Shown here: positions 52,301 to 62,803 of the stretch, piece by piece | How the letters are laid out: every line of letters starts with the position of its first letter | How positions within the stretch are numbered: position 1 is the stretch's first letter | From: Dryas octopetala | Lineage: Eukaryota; Streptophyta; Magnoliopsida; Rosales; Rosaceae | Length of the DNA stretch: 64,000 bases | Assembly (NCBI GenBank): GCA_963921425.1 | Contig: OY992840.1 | Coordinates: forward strand, 1,552,501 to 1,616,500 | Reading direction: 5' to 3' | Position numbers and translations under genes: made by a program | The notes under the pieces: model-generated | The model's input: the letters and a program-made list of their open reading frames with translations, nothing else | Told to the model about the DNA's origin: nothing | Database searches by the model: none

Positions 52301-54915
52301 CTAATGGAGATGAGCAATTAACAATTCATTATCAATCTAATTTTTGGAGGTTTTTGTACGGTTGAGCCATATAAAATTGAGCTGACCTCGTACTTGAGCC
52401 ATATAAGATGACTAAGAAGGCTTGTGTTACAAAAGTGCAGATATTTGTATGGTTGATAGTCAATAGGAAAGATAATAATTGTGATAAGCACCAGAAAAGA
52501 AGACCTTATGCTTGTTTGTCTCCACATGGGTGTATTTTATGCAAAGGTGAGGCAAAAAGTATTGATCATATTCGTTTGCATTGTCCTTCCATTTGCAACT
52601 TTGGGTTAGGTTGTTGCAAATGTTCCGAGTGCTGTATGTTTGGAAAATACATTGCTATTCTTACTCTCTGGGGATGAAAGTTTTAGCATATCTTTGGGAT
52701 AGTTTACATGGAAAGAAATAACAGAATCTTTGAAGATAAGGCAGAGGAAGTGGATTTTCTATAAGAAATACATTTTTAGCAAGACCGCAAGAGTACATCG
52801 GAATTACCCAAAGGAGCAGAGAGCATGTACCTTATATTCCAGTGCAGCAAAACCTTTGCAAACAAATTCAAACAGCGTTTTTAAATTCTCGGGACTGGGT
52901 GCAGTCACAAAGATATTTGCAAACCTGAGAAGATATATATCTCATGTCATAATCTAACAAAAATTAGTCTGAATTATGAAAAGAGTACATGCACATGAGT
53001 GCACACACACTAACAATTTCTACAAACTGTGCAAGCATACTACCCTGCAGCAACAGCTCCAGCAATCGCCAACCCAAGTGCAGCCGATTTCCCACGGCCA
53101 CGAGCAGCAAGCAAGGCAACAGTATTTCGGAGTGTCTTGTCCAAGATTGCATCAAGAAATGTTGCAACAGCATTTCCCTGTTCAAACATTTAAGAACAGT
53201 TACCAACACAGTACGAGTCATATAAGTAAAACACATGATGGAGAGAACTAATACAAATCAGACAAAAGAAGTCTACCTGGTCCAATGTACAACATTTCTT
53301 AATTAAAGGGCCAACAGGAAAGGCATCACTTAGCTGTTCCTTTAGATCCTTCAATTCCCTGTTTGACTCTGACATCCCTTCAGAGTCCTTTGATCATGAT
53401 CATGAGACAAAAGAAAACAGTTATTCAAAGCTTCAGTGGACAATATTATCACTAAGTCCTACAAACTATCCTAATGAAAATGGTAAAAGAACAATAATAT
53501 TGCACATACACATAAATAGACAGATTTAGCTTTTTTATTATTGGCAATTTAGCCCAAGATATCACAGAAAAAAAAAGGGAAAAAAAGCATGTCTAGATTT
53601 CTGAATTTCAGTGTCCTTCCTACCAAAAATTGAAGATGCCAAAAGGTTACCTCTTTAACTGCAATCGGGGTAATTGACCTTATATGAGATGAAATTGGTA
53701 AAATATTCAGCTCATCATCCATAACTATACATGCTTTGCATGACGCAATAGACAATAAGAAACGTTCATTAAAGCGTCCAGTAGCCTCAGAATGGGATTC
53801 AGTTCGAAACCTATCGTGAACATCCTGAAATCAAAAAGCCATGTATAAGAGTAGAGATAATTTTACACTCGAAGGAACTGTGAAGAATAGTAGTAACAAG
53901 CAAAAAATGACATTATTGCAAACAGGAATTTCTGTTTAGATAGTTGTCAAAATGCAGTATAGGCCTCAAGATCGGTACTGAATGTTCAAAAAGCTATAAA
54001 ATGTGAAATTTTCAAAGTTTTCAAAATTAAACAGTATGCAACTCAGTATAACCATGGTGTGTGTAAGAGAAGGAAAGGTTCTATTCATACCATAACCATG
54101 GTGTATAGGTTGGTGAGTGAGGATAGAGAACGAAGCAGCAATACGACTAGCCCACCACCCTCCACCGTCTCTATTGTTCTTGCCAGTAGATTTGGAGTCA
54201 GTGCCTCAAAATCCTTAATGCAGAGAAAACAGAAAAATTAGTGTTGAAAAAATAGGGGGGAAAATTTATATCACCACCAACAGCTTTAATTATACAAGGG
54301 CTCAAATAGACTTTCGAACATTTGATATGATACAATTTGTAAGTTACCTGAAGTATACACATTCCAAAGGTATTACCAAGAACCCGTTCGGAATCCTTGT
54401 ATAAGCAATATGTCAATCCCCCACTTTCAACAAAAAGCGAAAAAGGATCAACCTTCTCAGGATCAAGCAGCCCCCTCTGCATTAGCTTTTTCACTTGCTT
54501 AGCACGTTTTTTCTTGTGACTGCATTAGATAGTCGGAACAAATCAAAATTGTGCAGGCTATTTTTGAACTGAAACCTAAGGACTAAAAGGAAAAGAACGG
54601 AAAATAAAATGCACCATAAAATAAATAAATAAACACTGAACCTGCTGAGCTCAAGCTTGTCCTTGTAGCACCATAACACAGTAGGTCTCGATTTTTTGAC
54701 TTCATTGCTTAGCATGTAATGAAGATTCACAATCTACACAGCAAAATTTCTCAGCATCCAAACAAACAGTAACCAAAGCACAACAACACCGCAAACATTT
54801 TGTTCTTTACCTGGTCACGGGACTTGTCGCCAACTATGACGAACATGGAGCGGTGTCTGTTTTTGACGCCATTGCTTATTAGGGTTCGGATACGCTCGTC
54901 CACCTTCTTCCTCAT
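37367..54915 (-). CDS. NAT10: RNA cytidine acetyltransferase, NAT10/Kre33 type
   Basis: Twenty-six exons join in phase to 1024 residues, near the family's usual 1025-1030. The protein makes N4-acetylcytidine in 18S rRNA and tRNA, in the nucleolus. Exon 1 is 54811-54915 (MRKKVDERIRTLISNGV) and the last is 37367-37627. Others include 53044-53177, 51952-52050, 46194-46330, 43086-43262, 41109-41288 and 38784-38912. Seen domains: N-terminal TmcA-like part; RecA-type helicase part with Walker A AARGRGKSA (Lys about 289) and Walker B LLVVDEAAAIPLP (about 387); GNAT acetyltransferase part with GARIVRIATHPSAMK-IGYGSQAVQLL (about 610-637); and a Lys-rich nucleolar-type tail ending KKKKVSQ. The acceptor of the last exon was chosen at 37627 (DGMRSN) because it matches family alignment better than an alternative at about 37653. 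No lesions were seen. Intron 9 is 5.6 kb. Confidence 0.95.
46790..47265 (-). repeat. Possible solo LTR or TRIM in intron 9
   Basis: On the minus strand a TATA-type box (ctctataaaggg, about 47022) is followed by a leader and a region with paired words (ccggccttcggcatc, ttggaatcattccaa and diverged copies). The organisation resembles a plant LTR. I found no clean TG...CA ends with a 5-bp duplication. Confidence 0.35.
49632..49918 (+). pseudogene. C2-domain (CAR / ArfGAP-type) gene fragment
   Basis: An open stretch encodes KTRVVKRNVNTEWDEQLTLS, LPIVLCVYDRDTFSHVDKMG and ISKVEPSTQNCLAEES. This is the calcium- and phospholipid-binding C2 domain of the plant CAR (C2-domain ABA-related) or AGD-type ArfGAP proteins. 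The Asp residues of the calcium loop (YDRDTFSHVDKMGD) are kept. The beginning of the domain and the C-terminal part are missing. It sits inside the insertion unit in the intron and has few lesions, implying a fairly recent capture or some constraint. Confidence 0.75.
50150..50420. repeat. Two short repeat clusters
   Basis: At about 50155-50215, a 9-11-bp unit like agatttgaag repeats about five times. At about 50350-50412, a GC-rich run repeats words such as cgtcag, cgttag and catcag about every 8-12 bases (gcgcattagtccatcagtgc). Both lie in the inserted unit. Confidence 0.55.
51199..51545. mobile_element. Tourist-type MITE (gggcc(c/t)gtttggtat termini, TTA TSD)
   Basis: The element spans 51202-51542. 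It begins gggcccgtttggtatcct and ends agaataccaaacaggccc, flanked by TTA on both sides (51199-51201 and 51543-51545). The interior is a diverged palindrome of A- and T-rich runs. It sits in the 3' part of the LINE. Confidence 0.85.
52390..52760 (+). repeat. LINE zf-RVT fragment in NAT10 intron 8
   Basis: On the plus strand this encodes KVQIFVWLIVNRK, QKRRPYACLSPHGCILCKGE and SIDHIRLHCP, the reverse-transcriptase zinc-binding motif (C-x2-C ... H-x4-C type). Then comes MERNNRIFEDKA in another frame. It is the same LINE clade as the copy in intron 9, heavily truncated and antisense to the host gene. Confidence 0.8.
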
Positions 54916-55879
54916 GCTCTCACTTCTCTAATTCTTCTTCCAATTTTGTATTTGTATACAAAACACAGTTGTAGATTGCAATTCAAGTGAGAAAGCCTCT
55001 GCAACTCTTTGCTTCTCTGTGTCTTCACTTCGCTGCTCTGCAGTTTGTAGTTTTTTTTTTTTTTTGGCTGAGAGTGCAATTGTAGCCTACAACACATAGG
55101 ATTAAACTCATTAACACAACACATACTTGTATGGCATGCCCAGTATGTCTGACAACAACTGTCTGGAATTTGTCTTGCATTTGACCAATTGTAAGAGCTA
55201 TGTTACAAAACAATGCAGATAACTATCAGAATATGAACCTCAAACAATACTCAGTCGTTCAAGATGCTGTTTACTGCCAGTCAAAAGTATGCTTTTGATA
55301 TCATAAAATTTCTATTTGAACGCAATTCAGTAATAAAATGAGAAATTATTACAGCTTAGAGCTTATGTAACTAAAACACACCAGCTAACTACTAAAAACT
55401 ATCATTGATTCTTAATAATGCCAAAACATAGTCTACTTTAAGCAGAAGCACCCCCATCAAGCCTAAATCATTTCCTGATTTCAGTCATGCTTCTTGGCCC
55501 AAGTGAAAAATTTTCATAACACACACGCACACACCAAAAGACAATCACAAAACTGGGAAGATTCCATTAGCATGCAAGGAATGGAGAAAAAATACAAAGC
55601 ATGTACACCTGCACTCAAGATTACAAGTTGCCTTTTCCTGACAGAAAACATAAAATGCAAGGCAGGCTGACTTATTTACAGCCTCTTTACACACCATATT
55701 AATAGCCTCAAATCTGAATAAGGTGACAAAGACTATGATTCAAGCAAAACACAAATAGAAGTTTATCTTCCCAACCAGCAGCTGCTTTTCTGAAGGGTAA
55801 ACAAATAACACCTGGAAGCAGAAAGGGACAAAACTATCCAGTACTCAAATCACTTCTAATCATCAGTATGCAAACAAAT
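54916..55879. other. Upstream region of NAT10 and spacer
   Basis: The first roughly 150 bases (54916-55070) are the probable 5' UTR and promoter of NAT10 on the minus strand, ending in a 22-base T run. The rest is AT-rich. A splice acceptor-like cttccag on the minus strand (about 55815) suggests a spliced noncoding transcript from the leader at 55.9-56.1 kb, but no protein is recognised. Confidence 0.4.
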
Positions 55880-56137
55880 TCAACATATAACTGGAGTTGC
55901 AGCGCATACCTTCACGGTCGATGGGTTCAAAGCGGCGAGGCAGAGGGGCGAGTCACGGTGGACCACTGGGTTTCTGGGTTTCTGAGAGAAGAGAGAGTGA
56001 GAGTCTGAGAGAGAGTGGCGAGGTGGTGGCGAGAGGGCGGCGAGACAGAGGGACTGAGAGAGAGTGGGAGTCTGAGAGGAGAGAGTGAGAGAGAGTTTAG
56101 TAATGGAATGGTTGAATGCCGGCCATATTTCTTCCAA
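55880..56137 (-). repeat. GA/CT-rich leader repeat (copy facing left)
   Basis: On the minus strand it reads ctctcagactctcactctct-like sequence, then tctcagaaacccagaaaccc, ggtccacc, and ctcgccgctttgaaccc, followed by a splice donor (gaaggtatg). The same words in the same order occur on the plus strand at 61.74-62.0 kb. It opens a short frame but has no recognised domain. Confidence 0.65.
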
Positions 56138-56281
56138 TTTCGTTTGATCGTAGTATAGTTGCTAGGGTTCGAATTTGCTCCATATTTTTATGTTCAAATT
56201 TGGGAGTTTTAATTTTTCTCTAAGTTTTTCATAATGAATTATTATTGGTTGTATTATTATTATAATTGAATATTCTTAACT

Positions 56282-57969
56282 CCCGTATTATTTGGGTTTG
56301 GTACTGTTACCATACCGAAACACCCATACCAAATTCCGACCGACAGGAGTTGGAATGATGACTTTTGGTTCTGATACCGTACCGTCAGTAATCGATAACC
56401 GTTCATTTCAGTATCGATCAAAGAGTGGCGGTGTCGAAGCGGTATTGGGCTGTCGACTACAACACCAAATTAAAAAAATTACAAAGAGAGGAAGAGAGGG
56501 AGGGGGTGCGACATAGAAGGAGAAAGGGACAGAGACAGAGAGGAAAGGTGGGGAGGGAGGGTGGTGGGTTGGGCTGGGTTGGGCGGGGTGGGGAAGGGGG
56601 TGTGACAGAGAGGGAGAGATGGGGGAAAGGTATTTTGGGGAGAGGGAAATAGATGATGGTGGTGGTGGTGATGGTCGGAGATGATGAATTGATGGTGGTG
56701 GTTGGGGCTTGGGAGCTGGGTCGCACACACAGAGAGGAAAAAGAAGGAAGGGGAAAGGAAGAGAAGATGAGAGAAAAATAAATAAGAAAAGAGACACAGG
56801 TGGGAGGAGAGAGAAGAAGAAAAAAAAAAAGAAAGAAGAAAGGGGGGGCACTGGGCTAGGGGGAAAGGAAAAGAAAAAATAAGAAAAATAAAGTTTATTT
56901 TATAAAGAATAAATAGGGTATTTTGGGGTTTAGTTTGGGGTTTGGATTTTGGGGTTTAGGGTTTAGGGTATTTTGGGGTTTCAAATTTCAATTGGGGTTT
57001 GGACTTTAGGGTTTGGAGTTTTTTATTTTTATTACATATGTTTTTTATAATTTATAGTATATAGTCAATAACTTAATAGTTTACATGTTTTTTAATTTTT
57101 ATCATCTTCTAAACCTTATGGTATATGATATATGGTATAGGTCATATACCTAATAGAGTTGTTAGGCTAAATGACTAATACCATATACTAATAATAATAT
57201 ATTATACCATATTATACATTTATGATTGAGGTAATTACATAAATCATAAATAGTCCATAACTCCATAGTCCATATTGATATTAATATATTATACCATATT
57301 TTACTATATTATATCATATTATACAATATACTAATTAAATTACTAATATTATCATATTATACTATACTATACCATATTATAGTATTATACTATATACTAT
57401 ATATCAAACTCTAAGTTACCAACTATGAATCTATGAAGTATAAATTTATAGTATTAGACTATTAGGGTATAGAAATTAGTAATTTAGTATGAGATATCAT
57501 ATACATATACTATATAGGGTTTATAATTTAGTATAATATTAGGGTTTAGTGTATTTTTAATTAGTTTTTGTATAGAAATGTATTATATAAATTAAAAAAC
57601 ATATAAGTTAATAAGTTATAGGGTTTATAAATTTATATATATTTTATATAAATTATAGAAAATTACAAATGTATTATATAACATTATAAATTATATAGAA
57701 AGGTATTTAGTATTTTAGTATTTTTAGTATTTTTTATTTAGGGTATATCGATATAGTATAGAAATGTATAAAAATGAATTATTTTAATTATATTTTTTTA
57801 ATATACGGTCGGTATTGGTATACCGTCGGTACCGTGCTATGTGAACCGGTCCCGTTACCGAAATCATCGGTATCGGTAACCGACTAGTTCGGTATTTGTC
57901 GGTATCAGAACCGGTATGACATCAGTATTTTTCGGTATTTTGGTAATTAAACTCAGCCCTACCTGTATA
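56282..57969. mobile_element. Second hAT-like non-autonomous element
   Basis: The right end at 57961 reads aattaaactcagcccta, whose complement (tagggctgagttt) is a hAT-type terminus. The left end near 56290 (tttgggtttggtac) is degenerate. A decayed 8-bp duplication may be cccgtatt (56282-56289) versus cctgtata (57962-57969). Both subterminal regions are packed with CGGTA/TACCG words (56310-56400; 57800-57945). The interior has a GA/G-rich part (56470-56900), then ggggtttagggtttaggg, then TA-rich sequence. This anatomy parallels the 21.6-24.7 kb element. Confidence 0.6.
56549..56605 (+). other. G-quadruplex-prone G-run cluster
   Basis: Ten or so runs of three or more G occur within 57 bases, including gggttgggctgggttggg, which meets the simple G3N1-7 four-run rule exactly. 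It lies inside the second hAT-like element. Confidence 0.7.
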
Positions 57970-58199
57970 GGTAAAATCAAAATGTACAAAAACACGTATT
58001 GGAACAATTAAAATAAAACCAATTACAGTTTAATCCTTATAATATTTCTTATTTAAAAACAAAACTTTATGACTTTTTTTTAAGTAAATAATTATAAAAT
58101 CCAAATTTGGGCTCTTTATATCTTTAAACCCATGTGCTTTTTTCTGTTTCGAAGGAAGTCTAATAACACCTAACCTGTTCACATTCTAACATTCCCTTC

Positions 58200-59043
58200 T
58201 TCTCAGTCACTCTCTCCGACCTCTCTCTCTCTCCCACCTTGTTAGCTCAGAGCTCGTTGTTGAATGGTTATGTCGATGCCCTGGAAGATTTGCTTGCAGA
58301 GCTTCTTCGCGCTAGCGAAGACGATCTTGATACAAGCCTTGGGAATCGAATCGTCTTCGGCGGAGTAGGCTTTGAATCGTTGATGGCATCAATAGGGCTG
58401 GTGGTGGACCGGTCATCGAGTACGGTATCCAGATATCCATCTCTCTCACTCTCTCTCTATAGCTTCGATTGGCATCAATAGGGCTGGTGGTGGACCGGTC
58501 ATCGAGTACGGTATCCAGGTATCCATCTCTCTCACTCTCTCTCTATAGCTTCGATTCTCTATTTCTGTTGTTGATTTATTCGTTTTGATCTGCGATTCAA
58601 TTTTTCCTTGATCGATTTCAATCAAATCTGCATCTTGTGCTAAAAACAGGCTTTTGGAGGCCATTTCCTTTCAAACTCTGGGCCAGGTACTCTCTCACTT
58701 AAGATCACTGCCCCTACTGTTGTTGTCCTTGTTATTGACATGGGCTATAGATTTCGATTTGTGCTTAGAGGAAAAACTTGTAATAGTCCATAAAGGCCAG
58801 ATAACTAGTCTTCTCAAAGTCTCGACAATTAATTTGCTCTGTTTTGATACTTTCTCTGTAGTCATTGTGGTGTGTGTGTTGCTGTCACAATTGGTTTTGT
58901 TGGGAAAGACATGGCTCATTGTGTGGTGGCCTCGCTGGCAAAGGCTTCCATTTCTTCCAAAGCAAAAGGGTCTCCTTGTCTTGCATCAAACTTTGTGTAT
59001 GGCTGGGGATAATTGGATAAAATATAAAGAGAATCTTTCTGAC
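58200..59043 (+). pseudogene. Unidentified spliced gene fragment with CT-rich leader
   Basis: After a CT-rich leader (58200-58238), an open stretch reads LNGYVDALEDLLAELLRASEDDLD and VFGGVGFESLMASIGLVVDR, with no ATG in frame. A donor (ccag|gtatcc) lies at about 58520, then a 37-base exon 58650-58686 (LLEAISFQTLGQ), then a donor (ccag|gtactc). At 58895-59009 another stretch reads VGKDMAHCVVASLAKASISS to a stop. The composition is protein-like, but I do not recognise the family. An ATG in another frame (58264) gives only a short peptide. It may be the 5' part of a degraded gene, or captured exons. Confidence 0.4.
58385..58556 (+). repeat. 86-bp tandem duplication spanning an exon end
   Basis: Two nearly identical copies (58385-58470 and 58471-58556) start ggcatcaatagggctggtgg and run through the exon-intron junction into ctctctctatagcttcgatt. 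Copy 1 has atccagatatcc and copy 2 atccaggtatcc at the junction. Confidence 0.95.
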
Positions 59044-59727
59044 TAATTCTTTATTGAAAAACATGAGTTAGATAATTTAATCAAACTAAATTACGTACGG
59101 AATGTATAACAACAAATACATATGTAAACTGGTTATCTTATAGAGTGGGCTGGCCTAAATATTGGTTTGCTATTCAAAGAGCCAGAAGATATCCCATAGC
59201 AATAATGTGCTTGTATCAGTTTTGAATTTATGTTTAGAAGGCCCATAGTGAGAAAAAGAAAAGGAAAAATGTGTACAAACTCCAACTGCATAGGTGAAAT
59301 AATTGAATTTGATTAATAGAAACTAGTTTACTCATACATGTTTCATTGATCCAAACTACTTGAAATATCACTGCATAGCCATAGCTAGAAGGAAAGGTAG
59401 AAGTCGAATTCTCATTGTTTAAGGACGTTTCTCTTCTTTTTATTGAAGGGAAGACAAAGGTGAACGCGAAACTCTTGATCCTTCTTCCGATCCCTTTTGT
59501 TTTAGGCACATGATGTGTGAATTGTCCGGCATCATATTTCTAAAACAAAACATACTCAAACAAAGGATCAACCTATCTTTAGTTGCTCCTCCTAGTCTCT
59601 TTTATATTTTTTAATTGTTATTGGTGCACTTTTGATGTGGTGAAATTGGATAAGCATGAAATGAAATTTGGTTGGAAAATTGTAGTTGGTACAATAATTA
59701 GATTCATTGGAGCTACTTTTGGGACGT
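59044..59727. other. AT-rich spacer
   Basis: No gene or element recognised. Confidence 0.4.
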
Positions 59728-60145
59728 AGTAACAACATGTAAGTGAGATATGATTAATGTTATTGACAAGCAGTAATAATATGTAAGTGGGGCTAGGGTT
59801 GTTACTACTTGTCAGTAACAATATATAAGTGGGGGCTATGCTTGTTATTGCTTGTCAGTAACAATATGTAAGTGAGTTATGATTGTTATTGACAAGCAGT
59901 AACAATATGTTAGTGAGGCTATAGTTGTTACTACTTATCAGTAACAATATATAAGTGAGGCTATGATTGTTACTAACAAACAGTAACAATATGTAAGTGG
60001 GCTATGATTGTTACTGTTTGTAAGTAGGGCTATAATATGTAACAATATATGGTTGTTACTGCTTGTCAATAACAATATATAAGTGGGGCTATGATTGTTA
60101 GTGTTTGTCAGTAACAATATGTAAATGAGGTTATGATTGTTACCA
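59728..60145. repeat. Minisatellite with alternating core orientation
   Basis: About nine units of 40-55 bp contain ttgttact-core-agtaacaatatgtaagtg and ggctatgattg. The 6-7 base core reads GACAAGC in some units (59764-59770, 59891-59897; AACAAAC near 59980) and GCTTGTC or close variants in others (59808, 59850, 60058, 60105), while the flanks stay in the same orientation. Confidence 0.85.
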
Positions 60146-61290
60146 CTAGCTGTATAGCATGTTTTGTCTAGCTAATTATTTGTCTATAGAGACAGTTTTT
60201 GCTTCAATTTAATGTCTAAAGAGAAATCCTTAGGAGTCATTTTTCATAACTTCCATGTTTAAACTAGATCTTTTTATGCATACTGATTATTGCTTCTCTT
60301 GGATAATAATGCATACTCATTACATTACACCTTTTTTTGTCTAATTGGCATTGAAAGGAAAAGAAGACAACTTTTATTTTCATTAGGTGGTGGAACAGTA
60401 AGTGATGCTCGGTACTAGAAATGTTGGTTTTATATTGCCACCTGTAGAGATGTCAAGTCGGTTGATGAAGCATGCCTTGATGGCTTGTTTGTTGCACTTT
60501 AATTTCCTTTCATTCCTCCAATTAATTGTAAAGAATGTATAGTTAATTGTCAGATTCTTATTCTTTTTCTTGGAAGACGATTGTTATTGTCGAATAGTAA
60601 CTATCTTGGATGATAGTTACTATCATACAGTGACAATTATTGTTACTGTGGGCGCGATTTGTAGGTGTTGGGTGCGATTTGGAAGTATAGCTAGGGCAAC
60701 TGTTATTGGCGAGTAGTAACTATATATGTGAGACCTCGTATTTTTCAAAGATTTATTTTAATATTTTGAGAATTTATTTTAAGTGGGGAATTTATTGGAG
60801 AAATGAAAAAGGTTGTGATTTAATTTTTAATTTTCTTTTAAAACTTTCGTGGACCCAAAGTTGACTTTTAAAATTAGTGGGCTTTCGTCTTTGACTTTGG
60901 GCACGTTAGGTAGGTCTCGAGTTCATGAGTTCGTAGACACAAAGCACACGTAAAATGGAGTTATAGTTTGAGTTTTATAGACACTCAAAGTGAGGGGTAT
61001 TTTTGTAAAATTGCATAAAAGGGGTTTTTATAACCCAAAGGTTAGTTTTAGAGAGCTGCTATTTGCACAACCCTAAATTTCTTTTTGCACACATTTTTCT
61101 CCTACACACCCCTTACCAATTTTTCAAACATAAAATTTCTTTTTGACACACCCATGTTATGACCAAAATACCCCAATGTCACTAATATGTCTAAATTTCT
61201 CCTTACACACCCTCTCAACCTAAACACTACACACCCCCACACATATCTACATTACACACCCTCCCTACCCCACCCCATCTCACCTCACAA
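60146..61290. other. Intergenic region with LTR-like and CA-rich parts
   Basis: A small inverted repeat with atagttactat lies at 60590-60640. From about 60727 the sequence tgagacctcgtatttttc resembles the start of some plant LTRs, with no second end found. The stretch 61060-61290 is rich in cacaccc words, in front of the CACTA terminus. No gene. Confidence 0.4.
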
Positions 61291-61641
61291 CACTACAAGA
61301 ATATTGTCAATAGATATGACCCATTTTATATCAGATTTGAATATGACTGATATTATAAAACTTATAATATCAGATAATTTTTTAGCTGATTTCTAAACTC
61401 TATTAGATATCACATGGTTTTTTTCAACTGATATATAATATTTTCATTTTTTCTAAGAACTTATAAAGACATCAGTATAAATTGTTAACTGATATCTTAA
61501 AACAATACTTATAATTTTTTATCCTAACACTGATATGTAATGTATTTTTTCTGACTTAAATTTTTTTGTCCTACTCCCAAGTCCCAACACTTAGACATAT
61601 ACAGATATACTAAAAATTAAAAACCTAGGTCTAGCCCCAAT

Positions 61642-62103
61642 TTGGCCAAACTCCCAGACCCTTCACTCTCGATCTACCTCACCCAAAAAGGCAAAAACCT
61701 AAAACAGAAACACTCACGCTCTTGCGCTGCCCTCTCTCTGTCTCCTTCAGTCGCCTCTCTCGTCGTCGACTCTCAGCCTCCATCGATTACTAAAATCAAC
61801 CCAAACCCTCACTCTCGATCTACCTCACCCAAAAATCGCACTCTCTCAGACTCTCACTCTCTATTCTCTCAGAAAGCCAGAAACCCAGAGGTCCATCGTC
61901 ATCTCGCCCCTCTGTCTCGCCGTCATCTCGCCCTCCTCAGTCCAGAGGTCCACCGTCGCTGCCACCTCGCCGCTTTGAACCTGTCGACTTGGTTGCGACT
62001 TCTTTGTAGTCGCATCGCACCCCGGCATCTCTCTGGCCGTCGCAAGTTGCTTCGCACCCCAGCCTCTCTCCACTCCAGGTCTCTGGCCGTCGCCGTTGTT
62101 TAA
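61642..62103 (+). repeat. CT-rich leader repeat (copy facing right)
   Basis: An open frame of 153 codons, rich in Ser, Leu, Arg and Pro, contains LSDSHSLFSQKARNPEVHR and related repeats of RRHLA. Nucleotide words in the same order match the minus-strand leader at 55.9-56.1 kb. It looks like a noncoding leader that happens to be open, not a known protein. Confidence 0.5.
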
Positions 62104-62253
62104 GCATTAATTTATTTTTTTCTTATCTGGGTATGTTCTTTAATTTTTTTTTTTTGGGCTTTGAATTTTTTTTAATTGTTCTGAGATGGGTACCTGTTAA
62201 ATTATTGATTTTGGGTGATTTGAATTATGAAAATGGGATGGAATTTGGTGTAG

Positions 62254-62376
62254 ATGAATGCATGGAGGGACAGGAGTGCGGCTTGGCCCGTGGCCAACCC
62301 TGTTGTGACTTGTGCTTCAGTTACTGATGCTGGTTTCCCAAGTAATTTTGTTGCTGATCCCTTCCTCTATGTACAG
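62254..62376 (+). pseudogene. Exon fragment resembling plant GINT1-type glycosyltransferase
   Basis: A 41-codon exon is bounded by an acceptor (gtag, 62253) and a donor (gtacag|gtaaaa, 62377). It encodes AWRDRSAAWPVANPVVTCAS and DAGFPSNFVADPFLYVQ. The WPVANPV and FVADPFL motifs recall glucosamine inositolphosphorylceramide transferase 1 (GINT1) of plant sphingolipid synthesis. I recall this by pattern only. Neighbouring exons of that gene are absent. Confidence 0.5.
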
Positions 62377-62803
62377 GTAAAAGGGGTGAATAATGTATAT
62401 GAGTGTACCATATTTTAGAGTGCAGTGGGTGCATAATGGAAGTGTACAATAAAACCCATGTGTTCTATCTAGCATGTCTGTGTACTAGATTCAATTTTTG
62501 TGGTTGAATATCAGTACAAGCTTTCATCACATATACGAACCTATGTTTTTTTTTTTTACTGTTTAATTATTTTGTTCAATATGATCACCCTTTTTCAGAT
62601 TCATTTGGAATGTGAGCATGTGAGTTTTTTAGGGGATGAACCATTTCATTAGGAGGGTGCATGCTTAGTCTCCTCGGATGCCACCAGCTGAGCAATGATC
62701 CAGCTAGCCTGTCTAATGGGTGATGAGTTCACGTTTGTAGCTATACTTGCAAACATGGTCACCCTAACAAATGAAAATTTATATATTATTTCATATGTTG
62801 CAG

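Noticed and set aside
56408-56851. Long Pro/Ser-rich frame opposite the G-rich tract
   Set aside because: Produced by the complement of a polypurine region; no domain, splice signals or homologous pattern.
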